A DNA stretch of 7,508 nt from an uncultured Pelolinea sp. (GCA_937902055.1 CALGUJ010000124.1:1-7508), one strand, 5' to 3'; counted from the first letter of the stretch, positions 1 through 5,746 are shown. The notes: generated from the sequence alone by a model not told the origin. Translations and numbers: made by a program.

Positions 1-567
1 GTATTTCAGCGCGGAGATGAGTACGCCCGGGAAAAAGACCAGATAGGCCGGGCGGCTGCCCGATGGATAACCGACGGTGAAACGATCTTTCTCGGCAGCG
101 GCACCACCGTTCATGCCATCGCCCGCCACCTGCCTGAATTCACGCATCTCACCATTCTCACCAACTCGCTCCCCATCATTAACTCGCTCGTCGGCCGCGC
201 AGGCATCAACCTGATCATTTTGGGTGGTTTCCTGCGAGAATCGGAGTTGTCATTTATCGGTCACGTCGCGGAAAAAGCCCTGAGCGAGGTGCGCGCGGAT
301 AAAGTTTTCATCAGCGCGCGCGCCGTCAGCCTGGATTATGGCGTGACCAATGATTTCATGGCGGAAACCGCCACAGACCGCGCCATCCTCAAAATCGGCC
401 GCCAGACGATCCTGGTGGTTGATCACTCGAAATTCAACCGTATCTCAACCGCATTCCTGGCGCCCTTGCAGGACTTTGACCTGTTGATCACCGACCGGGG
501 CATCAACCCGGATGATGTGCGCTCTCTGGAACAACAGGGCTTGCGGTTGGAATTGGCTCCGGGATAA
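1..567 (+). CDS. DeoR-family transcriptional regulator, C-terminal sensor domain (5' truncated by window edge)
   Basis: The reading frame is open from the first base and ends at TAA, giving 188 visible codons. They match the DeoR C-terminal effector domain, a NagB/RpiA-like fold that binds a phosphorylated sugar. In order: a K-x-x-IGRAAA helix near codons 12-20, the phosphosugar loop GSGTT (32-36), LTILTNS (50-56), the ILGG-F-x-R turn (73-79), GVTNDFMAE (114-122), VVDHSKF (139-145) and the closing LLITDRGI (161-168). Family members are usually about 250 residues, so the missing 60-70 residues should be the N-terminal helix-turn-helix; no start codon for the gene lies in the window. DeoR proteins normally repress sugar or polyol catabolic genes until a sugar phosphate binds. 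The regulated genes are not visible and the substrate cannot be assigned. A hairpin terminator follows about 50 bases downstream. Confidence 0.92.
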   Translation, partial: VFQRGDEYAREKDQIGRAAARWITDGETIFLGSGTTVHAIARHLPEFTHLTILTNSLPIINSLVGRAGINLIILGGFLRESELSFIGHVAEKALSEVRADKVFISARAVSLDYGVTNDFMAETATDRAILKIGRQTILVVDHSKFNRISTAFLAPLQDFDLLITDRGINPDDVRSLEQQGLRLELAPG

Positions 568-618
568 TTGTTTTCACAGCGGTATGCCGCCCGCGCTAAT
601 GCTCGTCAGTTAATACAA

Positions 619-665
619 ACAAGCGATCCCGACGCTCTGTCGAAAGGATCGCTTGTAGTTTTATT
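619..665 (+). terminator. Intrinsic terminator after the DeoR-family gene
   Basis: An 11-bp inverted repeat (ACAAGCGATCC at 619-629, GGATCGCTTGT at 646-656) encloses a short inner stem (CGAC 630-633 with GTCG 639-642), and the tail AGTTTTATT follows. This is the layout of a rho-independent terminator for the plus-strand regulator gene. The next gene runs toward it from the other strand and ends at 716, so it lies in a convergent gap and could also stop that transcript, though the tail on the minus side is less T-rich. Confidence 0.7.
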
Positions 666-715
666 GGCGCTCGATCCCTAAATAATAAAGGGATGACTAC
701 GCTTTTCTGAACCGG

Positions 716-2224
716 TTAATCGCAAACGTCGCTGCAGGTTTCATCATCATCCAGGCGCTTGCACCCGCACGTGCAGCAGGTCCTTCCCGATGAACAGCAG
801 GTATCGGTGTAAGCGCAATAATGTTGATCGTAGTTGCATTTGCTCATTTCGGGTATTTGGAAGCGGACTCCCGAAACCGAGCAGGCATTCACGCCCGACC
901 CATAGTAAAAATTCAAAGTCGCGAAACCGGATTTATACACCGCCCAGCCTTCGCAATCCATCACGTTATCGTACATGCTGTCGGTGTGGCAAGTCAAAGT
1001 CGTCCAGTGATCCCCCTTGGCATCATCCAAAAAGACTTCCAGTGCACCCACGTCCCATCCCAGGCTGTTGCTGATCTTCAACGTCAGCACGCCCTGAATC
1101 AGGGTGAATTCGCGGATTTCCAGATTGCCGCTTCCCGGGCAATTACCGGACTGGATCACAACATCTCCTGATTCGAGCTTTTCCAGGTTTTGGCAGCACT
1201 GATCCATGCAAACGTAAATATTTTCCACTGTCGTGGTGTTAAACGCACCCTCATCCGTCATCAGGCAGGATATGCGGTTGCTATCGTAGATACATCCGCT
1301 GGCATCCCGCTCCAGATCCACAGAGGAATAGGTTTTCCCTTCGCTGGTGGTCACGATGGCGTCCAGGCGCCCTTCTCCCTCGCTCAGGTTCCCGAACGCG
1401 CCGGTTGGTTCGATCGTCAACCAACAGGTGCCGTTTTCATCGTAGCACTTGAGGTTGGAATCGACTTTCTGCCCTGAAACCCAATCACAGGAGATTGGCA
1501 GGTTATCCTCGTTGGGGCACAAGCAGACCGAAAGATTGCATGCCTCGTCCCAGCATTGATCCACGCCTCCGGCGTTTTTGCATGCTGCGCGGTAAACTTC
1601 GTATCCGGCCTCGTCGCCACTGGCTTTGGCATAGTAAAGGTCGGCGCATGCGGAAGAATAAGCCGTCTGCCCGGAAGCAGTGCTGCCGCCCTGGAATGTG
1701 CAGCGGTCTTCTTTTTCCAACCAGCTGCCTCCTTCGAACCGGCACCATTCCAAATCCTGCGATTGCCATTTGTTTTCACTGCAATCGCAGAAAGATTCGC
1801 TGCCGTAGGTTTGCCAGGTACCTCCGCAGCTCACGCATTGGTCCTCTGCCATCCACGCGCAGGTGGCATATTCGCAGCCCGCGCCTTGTTCCGCCGCCGG
1901 AGAAACAGCTTGATCGGCCGTGCTGCTGCCGGAAGTTCCCGCGTTTTCTTCCCCCGCCGGCAGCACTACGGCTGTTAAAGTAGCTTGCACCGCGTTTTCG
2001 AAGTTATTTTTTGAGCTGAAGTTGATCGCGAAGATCAACAGCGCCACAATGAGCACAATCGCTGCCACGCCCAGGGCAATCCACAAAACGGGCAGTGCTT
2101 TCTTCTCCTGATTTGACTCATTAGCCGCTTGGCTATCGCCTTGCGATTGGGTCAGGTCGCTGCCGCATTTTTTACATATTCTGGCGGTTTTTTGGTTCTG
2201 AGTTCCGCAATTCCAGCATTTCAT
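716..2224 (-). CDS. Membrane-anchored zinc-ribbon protein with large Cys-rich outer domain, function unknown
   Basis: The 502-residue protein begins with a short zinc ribbon (C3-x2-C6 and C17-x2-C20), then a polar linker and one strongly hydrophobic segment (about residues 44-69). A low-complexity Ala/Gly/Ser linker (about 88-115) leads to an outer domain. That domain has 36 Cys in roughly 430 residues, including CC pairs (343-344, 476-477, 483-484) and a very dense C-terminal knot from 463 to 501. There is no cleavable signal peptide. The ribbon is expected in the cytoplasm and the Cys-rich part outside, where the cysteines could form disulfides or bind metal. A C-x3-G-G motif recurs at Cys 130, 161, 175 and 215, followed by [ST]-W in the first two. 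The start is supported by CAGGAGA at 2233-2239, 8 bases from the ATG. The ribbon-plus-helix front end is a recurrent bacterial architecture; I do not recognise the ectodomain and assign no function. Confidence 0.85.
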   Translation of the reverse strand: MKCWNCGTQNQKTARICKKCGSDLTQSQGDSQAANESNQEKKALPVLWIALGVAAIVLIVALLIFAINFSSKNNFENAVQATLTAVVLPAGEENAGTSGSSTADQAVSPAAEQGAGCEYATCAWMAEDQCVSCGGTWQTYGSESFCDCSENKWQSQDLEWCRFEGGSWLEKEDRCTFQGGSTASGQTAYSSACADLYYAKASGDEAGYEVYRAACKNAGGVDQCWDEACNLSVCLCPNEDNLPISCDWVSGQKVDSNLKCYDENGTCWLTIEPTGAFGNLSEGEGRLDAIVTTSEGKTYSSVDLERDASGCIYDSNRISCLMTDEGAFNTTTVENIYVCMDQCCQNLEKLESGDVVIQSGNCPGSGNLEIREFTLIQGVLTLKISNSLGWDVGALEVFLDDAKGDHWTTLTCHTDSMYDNVMDCEGWAVYKSGFATLNFYYGSGVNACSVSGVRFQIPEMSKCNYDQHYCAYTDTCCSSGRTCCTCGCKRLDDDETCSDVCD

Positions 2225-2232
2225 TATTTTTG

Positions 2233-2239
2233 TCTCCTG
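2233..2239 (-). promoter_or_regulatory. Ribosome binding site of the zinc-ribbon protein gene
   Basis: The minus strand reads CAGGAGA, 8 bases before the ATG at 2224-2222. It fixes the start directly ahead of the MKCWNCG zinc-ribbon motif. Confidence 0.7.
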
Positions 2240-2379
2240 TCATTTTTAATGCCATGTTGTCTGTGATCTAGATTGCACTAATAGATTAAATTGAGAATTT
2301 CCGGATCTGCCAAGAGGGGTTTTTTGAACGTATTCAATATCAAAACCATGATCTGACGAACGTAAACATCTCCGTCTGA

Positions 2380-2385
2380 ATTATA
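2380..2385 (-). promoter_or_regulatory. Candidate -10 box upstream of the zinc-ribbon protein gene
   Basis: On the minus strand this hexamer reads TATAAT, the sigma-70 consensus -10. No good -35 is seen at 16-18 bases (the sequence there is A/T-rich, e.g. TTAAAA). A start near 2373 would leave a leader of about 150 bases before the ATG at 2224. The 243-base gap between the two minus-strand genes (2225-2467) holds no convincing terminator hairpin and no gene that I could see, so read-through from the upstream toroid-protein gene is also possible. Confidence 0.35.
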
Positions 2386-2467
2386 CGCAATTCGGACCGG
2401 AATTTTTAAAACAAACCTTTAATCTATCTTATCGAATCTCGGGATACATTTCAATCATTCTGGCGTC

Positions 2468-3433
2468 TTACGGCAGGTAGTGTTTTAGGATCCTGCAAAC
2501 CGCCAGTGTTACCCACCCCGTCGGCCGTGTGCCTTTTAATCCGCCGTAACTGGTATGCCATGTCCCGTCATGATCCTGGTTTTGGATGAACCAGTCCAAT
2601 CCCTGACGGATTTCATCATCCAAAATGAAATCCATTCGCATCAGGCTGTCCAGCACGGTCAGCAGGCTGGTCCACCAAAACGGGAATTGCAATTTGTACC
2701 AATAAGCGATCGCCTGCCGCGAGGTATAAACATCCGCCTGGAACATGCGCCCCTTGAGCAGCCTGACCGCATGCTGCGCCTCCGGCCTTCGCCCGTATTC
2801 CGCATGCGCCGCAAAAGCCCGAATGACCATTCCGCTCGCCATGTGCGAGAAGGGCTTGTTTTTTTCAGGCGGAATAGGCGCTCTGTTGTAAACACGGTAG
2901 AACTCCTGGATCTTGTAAAGTTGCAGCGGAATGATCCATCCCCCGTCTGCCTGACGCATATCCAATAACCATTGAAAACCCTTAAGGATGCGTTCATCTT
3001 CTCCGTAACCTGCCTTGATCAGGATTTCCATGATGGCGCCCATATAGTATGGCATATATTGGTTCGCAAGGATGCCGCGGATATCGCCTTCGCGGGTTTG
3101 GCAGGCAAATATGAAATCTGCCGCCCGTTGGATGGCCGCGTGCCGGCGGTCGAATCCATACATCTCCACCAGAAAGCGCAAGTTCTTCCAGGTTTCCAGT
3201 AGCTCGTAATTTTCCCCAAATTCGTCCCCCGGCCGGTTTCCCCGGTAAACCCATGCCCCATCCATCCTTTGCCGCCGCAAGATTTCAACCGGCGCTTTCA
3301 ATTCCCACAAGGCTTCTCCCGCGGTTTCTACTTCCAAACCTAACAGATCGCGTTCGGTGAAATATTGCAGCGCCTTGTCTTCCCCATCCAACAACGTTGG
3401 AATCGGATTGATCTTCAACTGGTCTGTCCACAT
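2468..3433 (-). CDS. Squalene-cyclase/prenyltransferase-like alpha-alpha toroid repeat protein (single-domain size)
   Basis: This is a soluble protein of 321 residues (323 if the upstream in-frame ATG at 3439 is used), with no signal peptide or membrane span. It is built of helix pairs separated by glycine/aromatic turns of the QW type: RQRMDGAWVY (about 54-63 in the short numbering), CQTREGDIRG (111-120), MRQADGGWII (159-168) and QNQDHDGTWHTSYGG (284-298). Such repeats define the terpenoid cyclase/protein prenyltransferase toroid superfamily. Squalene-hopene cyclases are about 630 residues with two barrels and a catalytic DxDD motif. This protein has about half that length and I see no DxDD, so cyclase activity is doubtful. 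A binding or uncharacterised enzymatic role is equally possible. I prefer the second ATG because GGGAGG at 3440-3446 ends about 7 bases before it but abuts the first. It is divergent from the ECF sigma operon. Confidence 0.85.
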   Translation of the reverse strand: MWTDQLKINPIPTLLDGEDKALQYFTERDLLGLEVETAGEALWELKAPVEILRRQRMDGAWVYRGNRPGDEFGENYELLETWKNLRFLVEMYGFDRRHAAIQRAADFIFACQTREGDIRGILANQYMPYYMGAIMEILIKAGYGEDERILKGFQWLLDMRQADGGWIIPLQLYKIQEFYRVYNRAPIPPEKNKPFSHMASGMVIRAFAAHAEYGRRPEAQHAVRLLKGRMFQADVYTSRQAIAYWYKLQFPFWWTSLLTVLDSLMRMDFILDDEIRQGLDWFIQNQDHDGTWHTSYGGLKGTRPTGWVTLAVCRILKHYLP

Positions 3434-3439
3434 TTCCAT

Positions 3440-3446
3440 CCCTCCC
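3440..3446 (-). promoter_or_regulatory. Ribosome binding site deciding the start of the toroid-repeat gene
   Basis: The minus strand reads GGGAGG immediately before an ATG (3439-3437), followed by a second in-frame ATG (3433-3431). The Shine-Dalgarno is too close to the first ATG and optimally spaced (about 7 bases) for the second, so translation probably begins at 3433. Confidence 0.6.
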
Positions 3447-3478
3447 GGTGTTTGGTTGAAAAGTTTATTTTGAGATCA

Positions 3479-3507
3479 TTTGCACGATTAATTATATGGA
3501 ATAGAAT
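3479..3507 (+). promoter_or_regulatory. Candidate sigma-70 promoter for the ECF sigma operon
   Basis: TTTGCA (3479-3484) is followed after 17 bases by TAGAAT (3502-3507). These match the -35 and -10 consensus at 4/6 and 5/6 positions with ideal spacing. The stretch is A/T-rich, so a chance match is possible. It would supply basal expression independent of the ECF factor. Confidence 0.4.
3491..3496 (-). promoter_or_regulatory. Candidate -10 box for the toroid-repeat gene
   Basis: The minus strand reads TATAAT here, with only a weak -35 (TTTCCG or TTCCGA at 16-17 bases). A start near 3484 would give a leader of about 50 bases. The hexamer lies inside the candidate housekeeping promoter of the opposite strand, so the two would compete for polymerase. 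Confidence 0.4.
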
Positions 3508-3515
3508 AGAAATCG

Positions 3516-3541
3516 GAAAACCTTTTTATGAACATCGCGTA
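3516..3541 (+). promoter_or_regulatory. Candidate ECF-type (autoregulatory) promoter of the sigma operon
   Basis: GAAAAC (3516-3521), exactly 16 bases, then CGTA (3538-3541). ECF promoters commonly have an AAC-containing -35 and a CGT-containing -10; the Bacillus SigW class is TGAAAC-N16-CGTA. The match here is 4/6 plus 4/4 with exact spacing. The implied start near 3548 leaves about 30 bases before the GTG at 3579. Its place just upstream of an ECF sigma gene fits the usual positive autoregulation; it is unproven from one site. Confidence 0.5.
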
Positions 3542-3568
3542 TATAGGCTAGAAACAAGTACCAAATTT

Positions 3569-3572
3569 GGAG
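3569..3572 (+). promoter_or_regulatory. Ribosome binding site deciding the sigma-factor start
   Basis: GGAG lies 6 bases before the in-frame GTG at 3579. The upstream TTG at 3567 overlaps this motif and has no Shine-Dalgarno of its own, so GTG 3579 is the better start. Confidence 0.55.
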
Positions 3573-3578
3573 CAGCTC

Positions 3579-4169
3579 GTGATCATCTCAGAGGCAGAGA
3601 ACCTCAAACTCGCCAGACAAGGTAACCAGGAAGCATATACGAGTATCGTGGAATCGTACCAGAACCCGGTATATAACTTGTGCTACCGCATGCTCGGCAA
3701 TTCTGAAGCTGCCGAAGATGCCGCGCAGGAGACTTTTTGGCGCGCCTACAACAACCTCAACCGCTATGACGAGGAGCGTCCCTTCGCCACCTGGCTGCTC
3801 TCCATCGCCGCCCATTACTGCATCGACCAGCAGCGCCGAAAGCGGCTGCCGACGGTGGATTTGGATGAGATCATCGAATTCAACGCTGAAGATCCCGCGC
3901 CCAATCCCGAAAGCGCCATGCTGGATACGGAATTCTCGGAAGAGATCCAAAGACAGTTGGCAACGTTGAACGAAAACGATCGCGCGGTCTTGGTGCTGCG
4001 GTACTTTTATGAACTATCGGAAGATGAAATCTGTCAGGCGTTATCGATTACCAAAAGTGCAGTAAAAAGCCGTCTGCATCGTGCCCGGCAGCACATGGCA
4101 GATCAATGGAATGACGATCAGGAAAACCTGACGGCAGAAAGAAGGCAACATGAATCACAAACCATTTGA
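3579..4169 (+). CDS. RNA polymerase ECF-subfamily sigma-70 factor
   Basis: The protein has 196 residues from GTG 3579 (200 from TTG 3567). Sigma region 2 spans roughly residues 10-90. It holds the core-binding stretch NLCYRMLGNSEAAEDAAQE followed by TFWRAYNNLNRY, then FATWLLSIAAHYCIDQQRRKR for -10 recognition. A short acidic linker (about 94-116) leads to sigma region 4 (about 125-175): LNENDRAVLVLRYFYELS, then the helix-turn-helix IC-x-ALSITKSAVKSRLHRAR that reads the -35. Regions 1 and 3 are absent, as in ECF factors. The gene overlaps the next one, a zinc-finger anti-sigma factor, by 20 bases, so the pair should form a sigma/anti-sigma switch. The factor directs RNA polymerase to its own regulon when released. 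The subgroup cannot be named without a profile search, but the role is clear. Confidence 0.95.
   Translation: MIISEAENLKLARQGNQEAYTSIVESYQNPVYNLCYRMLGNSEAAEDAAQETFWRAYNNLNRYDEERPFATWLLSIAAHYCIDQQRRKRLPTVDLDEIIEFNAEDPAPNPESAMLDTEFSEEIQRQLATLNENDRAVLVLRYFYELSEDEICQALSITKSAVKSRLHRARQHMADQWNDDQENLTAERRQHESQTI
4139..4145 (+). promoter_or_regulatory. Ribosome binding site of the anti-sigma gene, inside the sigma gene
   Basis: AAGAAGG ends 4 bases before the ATG at 4150 and sits within the final codons of the sigma gene, consistent with translational coupling of sigma and anti-sigma. Confidence 0.55.
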
Positions 4170-4692
4170 AAATTGGATCCTCGATGAACTGCATTTAGAT
4201 GTCAGCCAAAAGAAGGAGATGGAAAAACACCTGTCGGTGTGCCCGCGCTGCAAGCGCCTGGATACCGGCTGGCAGGCCAGCAAGCGCTTGATGACCCATG
4301 CCCAGGTCAAAGCACCCGCCTCGGGCTTTTCAACGCGCTGGCAGGCTTATGCGCTCAAAAAGCAGAACCTGCAAAAAATCCGCCGATACCGGTTGACCCT
4401 GATCGGCTTGTTTATGTTGGTGTTTGCCGCTTCGCTCACCTATATGGTAGCCAGCGGTTCCTTCCTGCAGATGATCGCCGACGCGTTCAATGGCTTGACG
4501 AACATGATCATCGCCATCACCAGCGGCCTGTCCGCGCTTGGGCTTTGGCTTTACCGCATGCCCATCGCCATTCCCCTCACGCTGGGCTTTATCTTCTTCG
4601 GGCTGGTCAACGCTTTTATCATGGTCGCGGCCTTTACGCTTTGGAATCTGAAACAGAGGAAAGTTCAAACTGATGAAATCCGGATTGAATAA
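4150..4692 (+). CDS. Zinc-finger transmembrane anti-sigma factor
   Basis: This 180-residue protein has a cytoplasmic N-terminus with the anti-sigma zinc-finger signature H27-x3-C31-x2-C34 (HLSVCPRC). This is the ZAS/zf-HC2 type that clamps an ECF sigma factor between its two domains. A basic, amphipathic linker follows (about 35-80), then three hydrophobic segments (about 82-102, 112-135 and 138-166) and a short charged tail. Classical ZAS anti-sigmas have one membrane span; three candidate spans here suggest a more embedded sensor. The gene overlaps the sigma gene by 20 bases and the downstream lipoprotein gene by another 20, so all three are likely made together. It should hold the sigma factor at the membrane until an envelope signal relieves it. 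Which signal and release mechanism (conformational change, redox loss of zinc, or proteolysis) cannot be read from the sequence. Confidence 0.88.
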   Translation: MNHKPFENWILDELHLDVSQKKEMEKHLSVCPRCKRLDTGWQASKRLMTHAQVKAPASGFSTRWQAYALKKQNLQKIRRYRLTLIGLFMLVFAASLTYMVASGSFLQMIADAFNGLTNMIIAITSGLSALGLWLYRMPIAIPLTLGFIFFGLVNAFIMVAAFTLWNLKQRKVQTDEIRIE

Positions 4693-5635
4693 AGTCCTAA
4701 CGCTGCTTACCCTTGCGCTGCTGGCTTTATCGCTGGCTGCTTGCTCGTTGAAATCCGCCGAACAAACTTCGGCGGACAATTTCTCCGAAACCTATCCCAG
4801 CCAGTTTCTCTCCGGGGATATGTACATCTTAAAAAAGAATGAACGCATCACCGGCAATATTTCCGGCGTCGGAACCACGCTGATCATCCGCCAGGGCGCT
4901 TTGGTCACCGGCGACATCAGCGTCATCGGCGGTACGCTTGAGATCGATGGAACGGTTGAAGGGAACGTGAATGTCTTCGCCGGAAACGCGGAGTTGGGCG
5001 ATACCGCGGTGATCAAAGGTTCACTTAACCAGATATTCAACCAAACCGATATCAGCCCCCAGGCTGTCGTTAATGGGAAGATCAACACCTATGTGATTCC
5101 CGTTTCGGCTGATCAAAATATTGGCAAGGATGTAACCAACCTGCTGGAATGGCTCAAGCCCGGTTTTTGGCTGCTGCTGCAATTCCTGCGCATTGTCGCA
5201 TTACTCATATTCACGTTGATCGCCACCGCCTTGTTCAACCAGCCCACATTCAGCGTGATCGCTGCCATCCGAAAAAATCCGGCGGTCGCTTGGGGTGCCG
5301 GGTTATTGACCCTTTTCTCGCTGCCAGTTATCTCGCTGGTATTGTTCGTCACCATTTGTCTCAGTCCCATCGGATTGATCATGCTCCTGGCGCTGCTCGT
5401 CTGCGTGGTTTGGAGTTGGGCGGTCATCAGCAACATGGTTGGGATTCAGCTTACCAAATGGCTGCATCTGCAATGGAGCGTGGAAGGCACCGCGGCTTTT
5501 GGGGCTTTGGTGGTGGGCGTCGCCATTTCCGCCATCACGCTCATTCCGATTGCCGGATTCTTCATCAACTCGTTCTTCTGTTCCATCGGTGTGGGCGGTA
5601 TATTGCTCAGCCGCTTCGGAACATCCGACTCGTAA
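4673..5635 (+). CDS. Bactofilin-like (polymer-forming repeat) lipoprotein with polytopic membrane domain
   Basis: The protein has 320 residues. A lipoprotein signal peptide ends in the lipobox L21-A-A-C24, so Cys24 is the likely lipidated residue. Residues 48-140 are short glycine-punctuated beta-strand repeats (ITGNISGVGTTLIIRQGALV, then TGDISVIGGTLEIDGTVEG, then NVNVFAGNAELGDTAVIKGS). They resemble the right-handed beta-helix of bactofilins (polymer-forming cytoskeletal family). Residues 164-314 contain about five hydrophobic segments with Pro/Gly breaks. The predicted arrangement is a lipid-anchored beta-helix on the outer side of the cytoplasmic membrane next to a multi-span domain. Bactofilins are normally cytoplasmic, so this would be an outward-facing relative. 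It is the third gene of the ECF operon, overlapping the anti-sigma gene by 20 bases, and may be the effector or sensor partner. An AGAGGAAAG element precedes the ATG. Function is inferred only. Confidence 0.85.
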   Translation: MKSGLNKVLTLLTLALLALSLAACSLKSAEQTSADNFSETYPSQFLSGDMYILKKNERITGNISGVGTTLIIRQGALVTGDISVIGGTLEIDGTVEGNVNVFAGNAELGDTAVIKGSLNQIFNQTDISPQAVVNGKINTYVIPVSADQNIGKDVTNLLEWLKPGFWLLLQFLRIVALLIFTLIATALFNQPTFSVIAAIRKNPAVAWGAGLLTLFSLPVISLVLFVTICLSPIGLIMLLALLVCVVWSWAVISNMVGIQLTKWLHLQWSVEGTAAFGALVVGVAISAITLIPIAGFFINSFFCSIGVGGILLSRFGTSDS

Positions 5636-5644
5636 ACGATCCAT

Positions 5645-5672
5645 AAAGCAGGCCGCGGCCTGCTTTTTTTTT
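5645..5672 (+). terminator. Strong intrinsic terminator of the ECF sigma operon
   Basis: Bases 5645-5666 form a perfect 22-base palindrome (arms AAAGCAGGCCG and CGGCCTGCTTT) that folds as a GC-rich stem with a small loop. The terminal T's extend to a run of nine (5664-5672). It begins 10 bases after the lipoprotein stop codon, a textbook rho-independent terminator separating this operon from the oxidoreductase gene. Confidence 0.93.
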
Positions 5673-5709
5673 ATTTATTCCATTGTCCCGGTCATATCTA
5701 AACTCTGGG

Positions 5710-5715
5710 TATAAT
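5710..5715 (+). promoter_or_regulatory. Candidate -10 box of the bi-domain oxidoreductase gene
   Basis: A consensus TATAAT stands about 40 bases before the ATG, just after the upstream terminator. A TG dinucleotide sits at 5706-5707, one base away from the extended -10 position. The nearest -35-like hexamer, TTGTCC at 5683-5688, is 21 bases away, longer than usual. The predicted start is near 5722. Confidence 0.5.
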
Positions 5716-5746
5716 CGTACTAGCGTTCGATTTATTCCCGCATCCC

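Noticed and set aside
674..694. Small inverted repeat ATCCCT / AGGGAT between the first two genes
   Set aside because: A six-pair, AT-containing stem is too weak to call; the stronger hairpin at 619-656 already explains termination here.
1190..1983. Several plus-strand frames of 95-162 codons
   Set aside because: They are antisense to the Cys-rich protein gene, lack plausible ribosome sites and motifs, and overlap each other in competing frames.
2311..2326. Possible terminator (GAGGGG followed by a T run) on the plus strand
   Set aside because: No complementary arm forms a stable stem next to the T run, and no plus-strand gene ends nearby.
2384..2409. A second ECF-like promoter on the minus strand (TTAAAA-N16-CGTA)
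   Set aside because: CGTA and the spacing fit, but the -35 lacks the AAC core and lies in A/T-rich sequence; the overlapping TATAAT is a simpler explanation.
2555..2968. 137-codon plus-strand frame
   Set aside because: It is antisense to the toroid-repeat gene, whose repeat motifs support the minus-strand frame.
3567..3578. TTG start for the ECF sigma gene
   Set aside because: It has no Shine-Dalgarno upstream, and the GGAG used by the GTG at 3579 overlaps this TTG. It is still possible and adds only four residues.
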